The notes under the pieces: generated by a model
Told to the model about the DNA's origin: nothing
Databases searched by the model: none
What the model saw: the letters and a program-made list of their open reading frames with translations, nothing else
Program-made: the position numbers and the translations under genes
Shown: piece by piece, positions 41,913-50,709 of the stretch
Position numbering within the stretch: position 1 is the stretch's first letter
Layout: each line of letters starts with the position of its first letter
DNA from: Pedosphaera sp.
GTDB taxonomy: Bacteria; Verrucomicrobiota; Verrucomicrobiia; Limisphaerales; UBA9464
Length of the DNA stretch: 64,000 bases
Assembly (NCBI GenBank): GCA_009695205.1
Contig: SIBK01000008.1
Coordinates: forward strand, 18,694 to 82,693
Reading direction: 5' to 3'

Positions 41913-43307
41913 TTACTTCCCAAGGCAAAACTGGCTGAAGATCATGTCAAGGAGATGCTCTGTAGAGGTGGCACCGACAATTTCACCCACCGCGTTCGCT
42001 GCGATCCGCAGCTCAAACGCCGGCAATTCCAGAGTGTCGTTGCGACGCAGACCGTCGATCGTCCGGACCAGCGCCTCGTGTGCCCGGTGAAGGGCTTCTT
42101 GGTGGCGGGCGTTGATCGTCACGGGCAGGTTTTCAGCTGTCACAGATCCTCCCCACACGCGCTTCTGAATGGTGTCGCACAGGAGCTCAATACCCGCGCC
42201 TGTTGAACAACTCACCGGTACCGCTTCTGCCTCACATGTGGATGACAGCACCAGCCGCCGTGGAAGATCTGATTTATTCACGACGATTACCCGCGGCCTC
42301 GACTGATAGTCGTCGAGCCTGCGGGCGTCATCCTCCGTCAGGAGTTCGTGACCGTCCAAAACATGCACTATGAGTTCGGCTCGTTCGGCGGCTTCGCGGC
42401 TCCGGCGAATTCCCTCCTGCTCCAGCGCATCGGTGGAATCCCGCAGACCCGCCGTATCGACGAACACCACTGGTACGCCGCGGATACTCGCGGTTTCCTC
42501 AATGGTGTCCCGAGTTGTGCCCGGCACTGGGGAGACAATGGCGCGGTCGTGGCCCAGCAGTTGATTCAAGAGACTGGATTTTCCCGCATTGGGACGACCC
42601 AGGATCGCCGCCCGGATTCCCCGCCGCAGAATCTGCCCGTCCCGTGCTGTCGCCAGCAGTTCATCCACAAAAACCACCGTCTTTTGCAGGCGGTGCAGCA
42701 GCATTTCACGGGTGTCCGGAGAGATATCCTCGTCGGGAAAATCAATGTGCGCCTCGATATGTGCCAGAATGCCCATCAGATCCTCCCGCAATCCCCGGAT
42801 TCGCCCCGAGAGTCTGCCGGCGAGCTGCTCGCGGGCTGCCGTCAAGGCGAGGTCCGTTCGCGCGTGAATTAAGTCTGCGACAGCTTCCGCTTGTGCAAGG
42901 TCGAGACGGCCGTTTAGGAAGGCACGTTGAGTGAACTCCCCGGGTTCAGCAGAGCGAGCGCCGGCGGACAGTACCGACTCCAGCACTCGCCGCACGACGA
43001 GCATCCCGCCATGACACGAGATCTCCACCACATCCTCTCGCGTAAAGGTGCGCGGCGCCCGGAAGATGGAGACAAGAACCTCATCCACCTCGTGGCCATC
43101 CCGGACAACATGGCCGTAATGGACGGTGTGGGTTGCCGCCCCCGACAGCGGCTGCGCATGGTGGCCGATTGGGCGAAAAATCCGTTGACCAACAGCTACC
43201 GCATCGGGCCCGGAAATGCGAAGTACTGCGATACCCGCCTCGCCAATCGCCGTAGCTATCGCAACGATGGTGTCAGTGGGAGCGGAGGCACGATACCCTG
43301 TGTCCAT
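41913..43307 (-). CDS. mnmE: tRNA uridine-5-carboxymethylaminomethyl modification GTPase
   Basis: MnmE with MnmG modifies the wobble uridine of certain tRNAs. An N-terminal formyl-THF-binding domain (DTIVAIATAIGEAGIAVLRISG, GFTREDVVEISCHGG-type segment) is followed by a helical domain with an inserted G domain: GRPNAGKSSLLNQLLG (G1), DTAGLRDS (G3), NKSDLP (G4). The terminal FCLGK supplies the conserved Cys. The total is 464 aa, normal. The frame is open to a TTG at 43331, which would overlap the preceding stop by 8 nt; I prefer ATG 43307. It lies in a minus-strand series with the response regulator upstream and mlaD downstream. Confidence 0.96.
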   Translation of the reverse strand: MDTGYRASAPTDTIVAIATAIGEAGIAVLRISGPDAVAVGQRIFRPIGHHAQPLSGAATHTVHYGHVVRDGHEVDEVLVSIFRAPRTFTREDVVEISCHGGMLVVRRVLESVLSAGARSAEPGEFTQRAFLNGRLDLAQAEAVADLIHARTDLALTAAREQLAGRLSGRIRGLREDLMGILAHIEAHIDFPDEDISPDTREMLLHRLQKTVVFVDELLATARDGQILRRGIRAAILGRPNAGKSSLLNQLLGHDRAIVSPVPGTTRDTIEETASIRGVPVVFVDTAGLRDSTDALEQEGIRRSREAAERAELIVHVLDGHELLTEDDARRLDDYQSRPRVIVVNKSDLPRRLVLSSTCEAEAVPVSCSTGAGIELLCDTIQKRVWGGSVTAENLPVTINARHQEALHRAHEALVRTIDGLRRNDTLELPAFELRIAANAVGEIVGATSTEHLLDMIFSQFCLGK

Positions 43308-43323
43308 TTGCACGATTCCACGT

Positions 43324-44853
43324 TTAGCCAACCTTCATAACAACGGCTGTTAGATCGTCAGCTTGAGGATCTGGTGCCGAAAACGAACGAGCTGCATCTG
43401 CTAATTTCTCTACGATTGCGCTCGCGGAAGTCGCCCGAATGGCGTGGAGCAACGCCAACGCCCTTTCCCGGCCGAATGCGTCAGCACCCTTCGCCGCTTC
43501 GAGGATGCCATCAGTAAGAAAGATGCCGATGTCGCCGTCGGCAAGTTCTATCACCGGGCCGTTCGAAAACAAAAACTCTCGCCGCTGGCCTAGGGCGGGT
43601 CCTGTTCGCCGGAGCTCTGCCTTCAAGTGGCCCGATGCATCCAAAATCCATCCCGGTGGATGGCCGGCACTGGCGAACCGCAAATTCCGGCGCACGGGAT
43701 CAAGGCGCACCAAAAGCAGCGTAATATAGAGGCTATTGTCGAAATCTTCAGCGAGGATTCTATTGGCAACCGTGAGAACCTTCGCCGGATCCGACTCCGT
43801 GCGGGCCAAAATCCGGAGACAGGTCCGCGCTTCAGCCATGACCAGGGCAGGACCCAGCCCGTGACCGCTGACGTCGGCAACGACGATTCCCAGACATCCG
43901 TCATCGTAGGTGATGAAATCAAAATAGTCGCCACCGGCGTCGTCGGCGGGTTGAGAGACGCCAGCGAATTCGAATCCTGCAACCTGCGGGGGTCGCCGCG
44001 GGAACAACCGCTGCTGAATTTCTCGGGCAGCGGCAAATTCCTCGCGATTTTTTCGCAATTCAGAATCGGCCGCCTTGCGGGCGGTGATGTCTCGGATGAA
44101 GGCAGCGACCAGTTGAAGGTCGTTTAGCCGCATTTCACTGAAGGCAATGTCCACGGCCACCGGCATCCCATCGCGGCGGCATCCAATGGACTCGCCGCGC
44201 AGAATCTGGCGGTCAGACCACCAGTGGGGTCCGGACGGGCGGGTGTCGCGGAGTGCATCCAGCGGTCGGCCGATCAGTTCGTGGGGATCCCAACCAAACA
44301 CGGCCTTTACGGCTGGATTGGCAAAACGGATTGTACCGTTCGCATCCATCAGGAGCACGGCGTCCGCGGAATTCTCCCAGATGAGGCGGTACCGGAGTTC
44401 GTTTTCTCGGAGGGCGTTCTCTGCGATACGGCGGGCTGCGCGGATACCCGCCTCGCGCAGCTCCCGTTCAACCGCGGGCACAAGGCGGGCGAGCTCGCCC
44501 TTGATTAGAAAATCGTTTGCGCCCGCCTTCATCGCGGCGACTGCGACATCTTCCCCGATGCCTGCCGACACGATCAAGAACGGGATGTCGAGGCCGGTCT
44601 CCTGCAAAAGCTGGAGCGCCTCGGGCGCACTAAACCCGGGCATCGAATGGTCGCACAGGATTGTATCCCAAATCGCCGAATGTAGAGCCTCCCTCATCCC
44701 ATCCACCGAGGCGACACGGAGCCACTGAGGTTCGTAACCGCCCTGCCGCAGGTGGCCGATAAGCACACGTGCATCCAGTTCACTATCTTCGACAATGAGA
44801 ACCTGGAGCGGACGACTGGGTGCTGATAGAGCGGTGGAATTTTCGACGGGCAT
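43324..44853 (-). CDS. Response regulator with PAS and PP2C (RsbU-type) phosphatase domains
   Basis: A 509-aa cytoplasmic signalling protein. Domains: a receiver (about residues 17-140; VLIVEDSELDA and LCDHSMPG with the phospho-accepting Asp), a PAS domain (about 165-275; ENSADAVLLMDANGTIRFANPAVKAVFG), then a SpoIIE/PP2C phosphatase (about 305-505; AAREIQQRLFP, GGDYFDF and VVADVSGHGLGPALVMAE, FASAGHPPG, LTDGILEA, DDLTAVVMKVG) with the metal-binding Asp residues present. This build usually controls an anti-sigma-factor antagonist by dephosphorylation. No cognate histidine kinase or anti-sigma gene is adjacent. Start ATG 44853. Confidence 0.92.
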   Translation of the reverse strand: MPVENSTALSAPSRPLQVLIVEDSELDARVLIGHLRQGGYEPQWLRVASVDGMREALHSAIWDTILCDHSMPGFSAPEALQLLQETGLDIPFLIVSAGIGEDVAVAAMKAGANDFLIKGELARLVPAVERELREAGIRAARRIAENALRENELRYRLIWENSADAVLLMDANGTIRFANPAVKAVFGWDPHELIGRPLDALRDTRPSGPHWWSDRQILRGESIGCRRDGMPVAVDIAFSEMRLNDLQLVAAFIRDITARKAADSELRKNREEFAAAREIQQRLFPRRPPQVAGFEFAGVSQPADDAGGDYFDFITYDDGCLGIVVADVSGHGLGPALVMAEARTCLRILARTESDPAKVLTVANRILAEDFDNSLYITLLLVRLDPVRRNLRFASAGHPPGWILDASGHLKAELRRTGPALGQRREFLFSNGPVIELADGDIGIFLTDGILEAAKGADAFGRERALALLHAIRATSASAIVEKLADAARSFSAPDPQADDLTAVVMKVG

Positions 44854-45178
44854 GGTAAGCGGGTACTTGAAGGGAGCCCGACATGAGGAAACCGCAACCG
44901 AGCGGCCGCAAAGATACAAGCCGGTTCTTTCGGCACACCCTGGAAATCCCAGTATTCACAAGGTGTTGGTAAAGTGGTTGAGGGGAGTGAACACGGGTGA
45001 ACAGTGAAATTTTTGACCTGAATCGAACGAAGAGAAAGAAGATTCTTCTGGAGAGTGTCTGCTTTTTTCGCGTTCCGACGACTTATGGATGAACCGCTCG
45101 GAAAACCGCGAGTGCTGGGAACAAAAAACCCGCAGGCGAAGCTCGCCGACGGGTGATATCAATTCCAACTGACCGTGA
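44854..45178. other. 325-bp intergenic region with a terminator at its end
   Basis: Upstream of the response regulator on the minus strand; no coding frame is recognisable. A terminator for the PEP-CTERM gene occupies 45123-45153. The rest shows no repeat or clear promoter to me. Confidence 0.5.
45123..45153 (-). terminator. Rho-independent terminator of the PEP-CTERM gene
   Basis: On the minus strand CCCGTCGGCGA, loop GCT and TCGCCTGCGGG pair with one internal mismatch, followed by TTTTTT (45128-45123). Confidence 0.8.
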
Positions 45179-45881
45179 TCAGAGGCGACGGCGCAGAGCC
45201 AATAGCAAGCTGCCAGCGGCTGCCACGAGAGCCAGCGTGCCGGGCTCGGGCACCGCAGTTACCTGGGCTACGAAATTCGCTTTGGAAGCACCGCTAGGAA
45301 AGACCTTTGTGGTCCACTCGCCCGCCGAGTTCTTCTCCCAAAAATCATTGAAACTCTCCCCAACCCCAATCGGGTCGCCTAGAACCAACCCGCCTGCATC
45401 GGTGTCGTTCACATTGGCATACTGAATGGTCCATGTGAATGAATCCGGCACCTGGATGGCAGGGGACAGCCAATGTTACCAAACCGGCTCCCTGGGAAAC
45501 CGGTTGCGCAGAACTTTCCCAAATCAACGAACCCGGACTGCGGATCACCTTGGGACCCGGGTCAACGTCCGCGCCGTCATTCTTGTAGAACCGAATAACA
45601 AAATTGGCGTTCGGGAAGGAATTGCCGATGAGGGCCGGATCCGTATTGAACTGGGTCACGTACCGGGCAACCCCAGCAAGGGTAATCTCATCGCCGAACT
45701 CAGTTACGCTGCGATAGTTCACCTGGTTACCGCCTGCATCCTTAACCGGTGTGCTGTTGTCATAGACGACCGTCGAATCAGCCCGGGCAACATCACCCGT
45801 GATTGTGAACGACACCAATGCCAAAGAAAAGCCGGCCGTTGCTCCAACCGACAAACCAGAAAACAACGATGACTTTTTCAT
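45179..45881 (-). pseudogene. PEP-CTERM sorting-domain protein, frameshifted
   Basis: A surface protein processed by exosortase. The N-terminal frame (start ATG 45881, MKKSSLFSGLSVGATAGFSLAL signal peptide, cleavage near ARADS) continues through LVTLAVP and then changes to meaningless sequence. The correct continuation lies in another frame from about 45465: PAIQVPDSFTWTIQYANVND, then VPEPGTLALVAAAGSLLLALRRRL-type PEP-CTERM tail (VPEP motif, hydrophobic helix, Arg-rich end). One extra C in the run CCCC on the minus strand (45462-45465) joins the two, giving about 234 aa. The two frames overlap by about 100 nt, so a programmed shift is not excluded. The mature domain is a beta-sandwich of unknown function. 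Confidence 0.83.
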
Positions 45882-46006
45882 AAAAGCTATCTTCCAACTC
45901 TGAGAAGCCAAACAACTTGCGACAGAGTGCTCGATCGATTTAGGAAGTCAAGTAAGCCTGAAAGAATTCTGTAGAATGCCTTTCACCGATGACCCGGGTT
46001 AACAAG

Positions 46007-46030
46007 AAACCCCGCCGGATCTCGGCGGGG
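46007..46030 (-). terminator. Rho-independent terminator after pal
   Basis: CCCCGCCG and CGGCGGGG form an 8-bp stem around GATCT (46010-46030). On the minus strand TTTCTTGTT follows. It ends the Tol-Pal operon, 21 nt past the pal stop. TTTGCG on the plus side may give weak bidirectional function. Confidence 0.75.
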
Positions 46031-46050
46031 TTTGCGTTGGAAAACTTGGG

Positions 46051-46719
46051 TCAGCGCGTCGAAGCTGGCAGAACCCGGCCAAATTCGCAGCGGCGATTCT
46101 TGGCCCAAGCGGCCTCATCATGGCCATCGACCCCCGGGTGGTCTTCGCCATAGCTGAGAGTCCGGATGCGATCGGCCTGCACACCGAGATTCACAATGTA
46201 TTCCCGCGCGGCAAGAGCCCGACGTTCGCCGAGAGAGCGATTGTACTCCTCGGTGCCGCGTTCGTCGCAGTGGCCGTCGATCTGGAGAGCATCACCCGGG
46301 TTTGATTTCAGGTGCTCCGCAACGGCGGCTAGCTTGGCCATCTCACTTTTTCGAAGGGTGGCTCGGTCATACTCAAAATAGACCGTTTTGCCTTTGAACA
46401 TCGCATGGTCGATCGTCCGGTTATCAAAGCCCTCCAGATCGCCATGGGGCAGGGGGGAATTCGGATCAAGAATCTTGAGGGGGCTTCCGCCGGCGATATC
46501 GCGGCCGGAACCTGCGCTCCCATCGGAGTTCAGTTTGTTACCTTGCGGGGCACCACCCTTGCGAATCGGTTGGTTGACATCACTCTCCCCGCCTGGGGCG
46601 GATAGGGCCGTGTAGCCGGGAATGGGAGTGGGATGAACGGGTTTCTTGCGGCAGCCAACGCCACTGAGGCTGAGCGAAAGCACCAAGGCGACAAAACTGA
46701 AGTGAGTTAGACGAATCAT
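46051..46719 (-). CDS. pal: Peptidoglycan-associated lipoprotein Pal
   Basis: Pal links the outer membrane to peptidoglycan and works with TolB. A 222-aa lipoprotein: MIRLTHFSFVALVLSLSLSGVGC with the lipobox Cys, a linker of about 85 residues, then an OmpA-like domain (KTVYFEYDRATLRKSE, LQIDGHCDERGTEEYNRSLGERRA, the diaminopimelate-binding Asp/Arg region, and RRCEF). The last gene of the Tol-Pal operon, 24 nt after tolB. I take ATG 46719 as the start, because it gives the lipoprotein signal directly; an open frame to 46791 adds only non-signal sequence. Confidence 0.95.
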   Translation of the reverse strand: MIRLTHFSFVALVLSLSLSGVGCRKKPVHPTPIPGYTALSAPGGESDVNQPIRKGGAPQGNKLNSDGSAGSGRDIAGGSPLKILDPNSPLPHGDLEGFDNRTIDHAMFKGKTVYFEYDRATLRKSEMAKLAAVAEHLKSNPGDALQIDGHCDERGTEEYNRSLGERRALAAREYIVNLGVQADRIRTLSYGEDHPGVDGHDEAAWAKNRRCEFGRVLPASTR

Positions 46720-46742
46720 AGTATTCCTGCGGTTGTTGAGAA

Positions 46743-47915
46743 TCACCGAGCCCAACTGGGTTGGGAGCAACTTCCCGAAAGCCAATTCCAATCCTTGACG
46801 CGGCCCGTGGGAACGTCAAGCAGAGATAGGGTCCGTTGGCCGCCGCCCAGGCGGCGAACGAACACAAGGGTGCGGGAATTCGGTCCCCAGGAGGAGTCCT
46901 CGCCTTCCCGCAATATCTTCGCTTCGCCACCTGCCGCAGCGACCACGCAGATCTGGAAGGAGCCACCACTGAACCGTGTGAAAGCTATCCACTTGCCATC
47001 GGGCGACCAGTCCGGCTCGGTCGCACCGGTGATCCCACCGGTTTCGAGCTTTTGCGGCGCGCCCCCAGTGGAGGAAATCGTGTATAACGCCGGACGGCCG
47101 TCCATCCGGGACGTGAAACAAATCCGCCGGCCATCCGGTGACCAACACGGGGAGGACTCATCCTCTTTGGAACGGGTCAGCTGGCGTGGATGGGTCCCAT
47201 CCGCCGCGGTAACCCACAAATCCGGGCTTCCGCTCTTGCTCAGCACCATAGCCACTTGAGACCCGTCGGGAGATGGTGCTGGGCTAATGTTGGATCCGCT
47301 GTAGCGTGCCACCGGCATGCGATTACCGGTGGTCAGATTGTGGGAGTAGACATCCGGGTTATTGAGACGATAGCTGGTGTAATACAGCATCATGCGGCCG
47401 GGAACCCAGGCGGGCGCCGCCACGTCCGAGCCATCGCTCGTCATCTGCACCGGGTTGGCGCCATCAAAATCTGAGACAAAAATTTCACTACCCCCCTTCA
47501 CCTTTTGTTTGTAGGCAATTTTCTTGCGGGACAACCCGGAACCAGGGTGGAGAGCCTCGGCGATATCCTCTGCCAGCGCATGCGCCTGCGAACGAAGTCC
47601 CCCGCCCGGATACTGTCGTCGGAACAGCTCCTTGTCGCTGATGCCATCGCGAAGGGCTCCGGCGAATTCCGCGGCCTTGACGGACGAGGCGATGTATTGG
47701 GCCTTGTCGTCAGCAACGACGTCGAACCCGACCACGGTCAGGTCGAACTCCAGAATGCGGCGAACCTCCGGGGCAAAGCCGGCGAGCGCGATCGGCGTGG
47801 CTCGGTTGGCATTCTGCTGGACGACGATCGCCGGCACCTGTTGGGAGAAAGCCCACGGGGCCATGACCCCGAGTGCCGCCGCGAATAGAGAGGGTAAACA
47901 GGAGAAGAGCTTCAT
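46743..47915 (-). CDS. tolB: Tol-Pal system beta-propeller protein TolB
   Basis: Periplasmic TolB interacts with Pal and TolA. The 390-aa protein has a signal peptide (MKLFSCLPSLFAAALGVMAP, cleavage near WAFSQ), an N-terminal alpha/beta domain (about 25-150) and a six-bladed propeller with repeated SPDG(S/R/K) blades (PAPSPDGSQVAMV, PCWSPDGRRICFTS, PDWSPDGKWIAFT). YKQKVKGGSEIFVSDFDG is also typical of TolB. Its start overlaps the tonB/tolA-type gene by 4 nt (ATGA), so the two are translationally coupled. Confidence 0.95.
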   Translation of the reverse strand: MKLFSCLPSLFAAALGVMAPWAFSQQVPAIVVQQNANRATPIALAGFAPEVRRILEFDLTVVGFDVVADDKAQYIASSVKAAEFAGALRDGISDKELFRRQYPGGGLRSQAHALAEDIAEALHPGSGLSRKKIAYKQKVKGGSEIFVSDFDGANPVQMTSDGSDVAAPAWVPGRMMLYYTSYRLNNPDVYSHNLTTGNRMPVARYSGSNISPAPSPDGSQVAMVLSKSGSPDLWVTAADGTHPRQLTRSKEDESSPCWSPDGRRICFTSRMDGRPALYTISSTGGAPQKLETGGITGATEPDWSPDGKWIAFTRFSGGSFQICVVAAAGGEAKILREGEDSSWGPNSRTLVFVRRLGGGQRTLSLLDVPTGRVKDWNWLSGSCSQPSWAR

Positions 47916-48919
47916 GCGCCAGAATTGCCGTCGAGCTGAAAGGTTATCGGAAAAATCCGCTGGGCGTCGCGGTTAGTTTTTGGAAATTCCGGTGCCCGGG
48001 TGACTTCACGCAGAGTTCGCTCCACGGATCTGTCCACGTCGACGACTCCCGATGGCGTAACGACCCGTGCTGAAAGGATGGTGCCGTCGCGGGCAATCGT
48101 CACCTCCACCCGGACGAGGACGATGTCGCGGCTGGTGGTTGCGGGTTTGAACCGGCTCCATGCCGACTTGTAAAGTTGGCCGAGGGCGGAGGCATACCCA
48201 GCGTACGACTCACCGCCTGAGGGCAGGTCGATATTGACCCCGGAGGAAAGCCCCTTCGCGAGCCGGTCCATTATAAGTTGGGTCGCTCTGCGGCGATTCT
48301 CGGACAGTTCGCGAACCTGTCGGTCACGCGCGACCTCCGCTTGATGGGAATCTTCCGCCTCGATCCGCTCCTGGTCGAGTTTCTGCTTTTCCTTCCGGGC
48401 AGTATTGGCTTCGGAAGCCGATACCTTCACCTTGTTGGCGCTCAACTGTATTTCGCGCTTCACCGGCTTGGTGACTTTCGGTTGAGGGTCGCCGGCGGGA
48501 TCCTCCGGCGCTGGCTTGGAAGACGCCTGTTTGCGCACCGGTGATTCTGCTAAATGAATCTTTTCAGGGATTGTTTCCGCCGGCTTTGCAGGCGCCAATG
48601 GCTCCGCTTTGGTAACCACAGGTGTTGGTTTGATCGGATGCTTCTGAACGGCTGGATCGGGAACCGACTTGACCTCCGGTTTCGGCGGCTCTTGTCCGGG
48701 CGAGTTCAGCTTGGGTTGGAGAGGCGCGGGTGTCGGAGTTCCACCACTCAAATGATTGAACTCCTTGTCGAGAATTTCAGCAGGAATGAATTCGAGAGTC
48801 TGCACCTCGATCATTTCCGGGAGTTTCCGAGAGAATGCGGGGGCCAGAAACAGAACAGCCAGGAGTACTCCGTGCAGGGAGATCGAGGCGGCAAGGCATC
48901 TGGTGGGGTTGAGACTCAT
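47912..48919 (-). CDS. TolA/TonB-like energy-transducing protein
   Basis: A 335-aa protein anchored by one TM helix (about residues 8-28), with a Pro/Lys-rich and then charged helical periplasmic spacer (about 55-215) and a C-terminal TonB/TolA-like domain (about 230-330; VEVTIARDGTILSARVVTPSG, PEFPKTNRDAQRIFPITFQLDG). In the Tol-Pal context it is best read as the TolA equivalent that conveys proton-motive energy to TolB/Pal. It overlaps exbD/tolR and tolB by 4 nt each. Confidence 0.9.
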   Translation of the reverse strand: MSLNPTRCLAASISLHGVLLAVLFLAPAFSRKLPEMIEVQTLEFIPAEILDKEFNHLSGGTPTPAPLQPKLNSPGQEPPKPEVKSVPDPAVQKHPIKPTPVVTKAEPLAPAKPAETIPEKIHLAESPVRKQASSKPAPEDPAGDPQPKVTKPVKREIQLSANKVKVSASEANTARKEKQKLDQERIEAEDSHQAEVARDRQVRELSENRRRATQLIMDRLAKGLSSGVNIDLPSGGESYAGYASALGQLYKSAWSRFKPATTSRDIVLVRVEVTIARDGTILSARVVTPSGVVDVDRSVERTLREVTRAPEFPKTNRDAQRIFPITFQLDGNSGA

Positions 48920-49341
48920 CGTGCGCGTCCTGGAGCGGGGTCCGCGGCCAGCGAAATGCCAACCCCCAATCGCTGGCAGAGATTCAAGATGGCAAACGGA
49001 AGTTTATAGGCGCCCTCGCCGGACGCCCGGATATTCACCACGAGACCCGGCTTGCTCTGTTTCAATTTCACAAGCGCCGCTTCCAGTTGCTCGTAGGATC
49101 CCAGGATTCTCCCGTTGAGCGCATAGCGTCCGCGCGCATCAACCTCCGCCGTCGCCAGGTCGTCCCGGTTGATCTTGCGATTGACCGACCCGCCCTGCGG
49201 CAGGGTGAGAGGAAGTGTTTGCTCCAGGATCGGCGTTGTGATGACAAAGATGATCAGCAGAACAAAGGCAAGGTCGAGCAACGGGGTGATATTGATGTCA
49301 TTCAATGTCACCAGTGAATTTCGTTGGGAGAATCGACGCAT
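48916..49341 (-). CDS. ExbD/TolR biopolymer transport protein
   Basis: A 141-aa protein with one TM helix (about residues 20-40; LNDINITPLLDLAFVLLIIFVI) carrying the conserved membrane Asp in PLLDLAFVLL, and a periplasmic domain (NIRASGEGAYKLPFAILNLCQRLG). With the ExbB/TolQ protein it forms the proton-driven motor. Start ATG 49341; a longer open frame upstream is not homologous. The stop overlaps the TonB-like gene by 4 nt. A zinc-ribbon gene separates it from exbB/tolQ. Confidence 0.93.
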   Translation of the reverse strand: MRRFSQRNSLVTLNDINITPLLDLAFVLLIIFVITTPILEQTLPLTLPQGGSVNRKINRDDLATAEVDARGRYALNGRILGSYEQLEAALVKLKQSKPGLVVNIRASGEGAYKLPFAILNLCQRLGVGISLAADPAPGRAR

Positions 49342-49361
49342 GGAGATCGAGGAGGTCGAGA

Positions 49362-49718
49362 TCAGTGATTGTGAAAATTGGAGGCCCTGATCACGACCGC
49401 GAGCACGATGAGAATCACCACAAAGCCAACGCCAATGAGCAGGAGGTTGATATCGCCATCCTTGCCCTTCACGCGGCTGCCCATGCCCCGGTGGAGGCTG
49501 CCCCGGCACTGCTCGCACCGAGAATTAACCCGGGCATTCTTTGCCCCACAACGGTGGCAGAAGACGTGCAGGTGGGATTGACACCGGGCACAAAGTTCCG
49601 TCTCAAGGTCGTTGAGGCTCTCGCACTTGACGCAGAGCACACCGCGACGACTCCCTCGCGCGAGTTTCGCAACGTCCGACTCTTTTGGCGAGTCACGTGT
49701 TGTAATGTCTTCACTCAT
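49362..49718 (-). CDS. Double zinc-ribbon membrane protein inside the Tol-Pal operon
   Basis: A 118-aa protein with four CxxC pairs (VLCVKC, LCARC, FCHRC, RCEQC; about residues 29-71), forming two zinc ribbons, then a basic stretch and a single TM helix (about 90-110; NLLLIGVGFVVILIVLAVVI). It lies between exbB/tolQ (8-nt overlap) and exbD/tolR (20-nt gap) on the same strand, so it belongs to the operon. I know no named Tol component with this build. Zinc ribbons are usually cytoplasmic, which would make this a C-terminally anchored inner-membrane protein facing the cytoplasm near the motor. Confidence 0.8.
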   Translation of the reverse strand: MSEDITTRDSPKESDVAKLARGSRRGVLCVKCESLNDLETELCARCQSHLHVFCHRCGAKNARVNSRCEQCRGSLHRGMGSRVKGKDGDINLLLIGVGFVVILIVLAVVIRASNFHNH

Positions 49719-50469
49719 CTTTCAAGTACTCGGTTTCCATGCGCGACACGAGGCTTTGGGCGAAATTATCGAGCTCGACCGTCAACACCCGCAGCGTATG
49801 TACCAGCCAATTGTAGCCAAACATCGAAGGAATTGCGACAAGGAGACCCGCAACGGTGGTGATCAATGCGGCCGCCACACCGGGAGCCATCGTTCCGAGA
49901 TCCGCCCGACCGCCCTGGGCGACGCTCTGCGCCACGTAGCTGAAGGCATCCATAACCCCCCATACCGTTCCCAGCAGCCCCAGAAAAGGGGCTCCGCTCA
50001 CGGCAATCGCCAGGACAATGAGACCTGATTCCAAGCGCAGCGCCTCGCGGGCGACCGCTCCCTCGAGAACCCGCTTCACATGTTCCATCGACTTCAAGGA
50101 GAGGTGGGGTCGGCGGACCTCGGTGCCTCCCTTTAGTCGCGCATCCAATTCGACGCAGCCATCCTGATAAACCGAAAACAGCGGGCAGCCGCCCACCTGC
50201 AGGCGTCGGTCAAAAATACCAAAGACGAGCTTCTGATTGCGAAATTCGCTTTCGAAATGCTGGTTTAATTGCTTCGCCCGCCGCATCTGGGTCGCTTTCT
50301 GCAGCATCGTCATCCACGCAAGGATCGAAAAAACAAAGAGGATACCAATGATGACCTTGGCTTCCCACGTTGCCTGGTGCCAGACGTAAAGCAGGGAAAA
50401 CCCGCCGCGCCCCGAAACCGGGGTCGCAGTTACGGCGGCCAGAAAAAAACAGCAAACGGGTGGATACAC
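49711..50469 (-). CDS. MotA/TolQ/ExbB proton channel family protein
   Basis: A 252-aa inner-membrane protein: TM helices at about residues 35-55, 150-175 and 195-215. ExbB/TolQ signature: GLIVLAIAVSGAPFLGLLGTVWGVMDAFSYVA, then GMAPGVAAALITTVAGLLVAIPSMFGYN-type sequence. It is the first gene of the Tol-Pal operon; the motor partner is the ExbD/TolR gene at 48916. The N-terminal residues before WEAKVIIG vary among homologues, and the true start could be a little further in. Confidence 0.92.
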   Translation of the reverse strand: MYPPVCCFFLAAVTATPVSGRGGFSLLYVWHQATWEAKVIIGILFVFSILAWMTMLQKATQMRRAKQLNQHFESEFRNQKLVFGIFDRRLQVGGCPLFSVYQDGCVELDARLKGGTEVRRPHLSLKSMEHVKRVLEGAVAREALRLESGLIVLAIAVSGAPFLGLLGTVWGVMDAFSYVAQSVAQGGRADLGTMAPGVAAALITTVAGLLVAIPSMFGYNWLVHTLRVLTVELDNFAQSLVSRMETEYLKDE

Positions 50470-50709
50470 GACAGCGGGTCACTAAAAAACAACCCTGTCT
50501 TGAATTAGCAATGCGGAGCGGTCGGGTCAAAAGGTTTTGCGCGTTTGCAAGCGACAGTTGTTCACAACCCGTCGTTCTCGTTTTGGCTTTCCGATGATTC
50601 TCAACTCATTCAATAACCAGGCAAATTCCCCGTTCATCCGAATCAAAACAATGTGTTCGGAGCCGCTTTCAGTTCCAGATGAAATGCCTCACCCGCCGGG
50701 ACAAACCCC

